Assembly: GCA_023266695.1 (NCBI GenBank)
Contig: JAHFPO010000048.1
Span: 1 to 14,723 of the forward strand
Length of the DNA stretch: 14,723 nucleotides
Reading direction: 5' to 3'
Origin: Hyphomicrobiales bacterium
GTDB lineage: Bacteria > Pseudomonadota > Alphaproteobacteria > Rhizobiales > Xanthobacteraceae
Both the position numbers and the translations under genes were made by a program. The notes under the pieces are model-generated. The model searched no databases, was not told where the DNA came from, and saw nothing but the letters and a program-made list of their open reading frames with translations. Position 1 is the first letter of the stretch. Every line of letters starts with the position of its first letter. Of the stretch, positions 14,393-14,723 are shown piece after piece.

Positions 14393-14430
14393 ATACTTAT
14401 CTGCGGCTCGCACGCCAACTTATTAATCTG

Positions 14431-14479
14431 GCGCATGATCTTTTCGGCGAACCGGTTCCCACTTCGCCGGATCATGCGC
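14431..14479. repeat. Palindromic intergenic repeat, diverged copy
   Basis: Outer arms GCGCATGATC (14431-14440) and GATCATGCGC (14470-14479) pair perfectly; inner arms CGGCGAA (14445-14451) and TTCGCCG (14463-14469) also pair perfectly, around a core CCGGTTCCCAC. This has the architecture and core of the 6607-6666 repeat, with compensating differences in both arms, and ends 33 bases before the dioxygenase start codon. Confidence 0.75.
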
Positions 14480-14512
14480 TGGGTCCGCGGTAGTGCCGAG
14501 CGAGGACGGCCG

Positions 14513-14723
14513 ATGTCGAAGAGCGCCGGTATCCACCACATCACCGCCATCGCCGGCGAGCCGCGCCGTCATGTCGACTTCTACACCCGCGTGCTCGGCC
14601 TCCGCTTCGTCAAGCGCACGGTCAATTTCGACGATCCCGGCACCTGGCACCTCTATTACGGCGATGAGGTGGGCGCGCCCGGCACCGCGCTCACCTTTTT
14701 CGTCTGGAAGGACCTGCCGCCGG
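14513..14723 (+). CDS. VOC-family ring-cleaving dioxygenase, N-terminal part
   Basis: First 70 residues of a vicinal-oxygen-chelate protein that runs off the right edge. GIHHITAIAG (6-15) begins the first beta-alpha-beta module; by comparison with the PcpA/LinE hydroquinone dioxygenases the second His (His9) is a metal ligand. Then come DFYTRVLGLRFVKRTVNFDD and WHLYYGDEVGAPGTALTFF, the pattern I associate with the MhqO/LinE-type group. Members of this group open hydroquinone rings or act as glyoxalase-like enzymes; the second module, which carries the other ligands, is not visible. GAGG lies about eight bases before ATG 14513. Confidence 0.85.
   Translation, partial: MSKSAGIHHITAIAGEPRRHVDFYTRVLGLRFVKRTVNFDDPGTWHLYYGDEVGAPGTALTFFVWKDLPP

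Larger units (their letters stand above)
14200..14512. other. 313-base intergenic region with repeats and hairpins
   Basis: Divergent gap between the duplicated-domain gene (-) and the ring-cleaving dioxygenase (+). No coding sequence is convincing. It is more AT-rich than its surroundings and holds a degenerate paired half-site (14257-14271), two small stem-loops (GCCCG/CGGGC at 14282-14304; TGTGG/CCACA at 14306-14323), two members of the palindromic repeat family and one eight-base dyad. Promoters for both flanking genes must lie here, but I cannot place them confidently; TATACT at 14392-14397 has no suitable -35 partner. Confidence 0.7.

Noticed and set aside
1..14723. CRISPR array, prophage, toxin-antitoxin or defence island
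   Set aside because: No regularly spaced repeats, integrase, transposase, or recognisable defence proteins found on either strand.

Overview
The window is a GC-rich stretch of ordinary-looking chromosome from an alphaproteobacterium, most likely of the order Hyphomicrobiales (Rhizobiales, Bradyrhizobium/Xanthobacteraceae side). I base this on the codon usage, on protein family variants such as the PccA and NodB-type genes, and on a palindromic intergenic repeat (core GAAAACCGGTTCCCA) that I associate with this group. No genus can be fixed by eye. I see no prophage, CRISPR array, transposase or plasmid functions.

Layout. 1-1122 (-): 3'-truncated isovaleryl-CoA dehydrogenase of leucine catabolism. 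1207-3453 (-): membrane-bound CHASE4-GGDEF-EAL cyclic-di-GMP enzyme. 3745-4440 (-): SAM methyltransferase, divergent from two tandem exported NodB-type polysaccharide deacetylases (4594-6447, +). 6448-6712: a repeat island in which one palindromic repeat is interrupted by a smaller one. 6713-6797 (-): tRNA-Leu(GAG). 6874-7116 (-): small stand-alone FliN-like SpoA protein with a TTG start, divergent from lipB (7175-7930, +). 7965-10051 (+): a two-gene translationally coupled unit of a Tat-signal NADP/F420-type oxidoreductase and an ATP/ADP-translocase-like membrane protein. 10039-12792 (-): pccA, a gamma-glutamylcyclotransferase-like gene and an acylphosphatase, tightly packed as one operon. 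12887-14199 (-): an uncharacterised protein with an internal duplication followed by a small secreted protein. 14200-14512: a non-coding stretch with two more copies of the repeat family and a dyad. 14513-14723 (+): 5' part of a vicinal-oxygen-chelate ring-cleaving dioxygenase.

How the genes relate. Two central branched-chain/propionate catabolic enzymes (Ivd, PccA) lie in separate transcription units. The deacetylase pair and possibly the methyltransferase suggest cell-surface polysaccharide modification. The GGDEF-EAL protein and FliN-like protein touch cyclic-di-GMP and motility, and a near-consensus CtrA-type box lies between fliN and lipB. The gap 3454-3744 holds only the start-site hairpin and a stem-loop behind the methyltransferase; I see no gene there.

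Nothing here is a clear new defence or mobile system. The most interesting items are the nested repeat insertion at 6522-6666, the Tat-oxidoreductase/nucleotide-transporter-like pair, the duplicated uncharacterised protein with its secreted partner, and the possible CtrA site.
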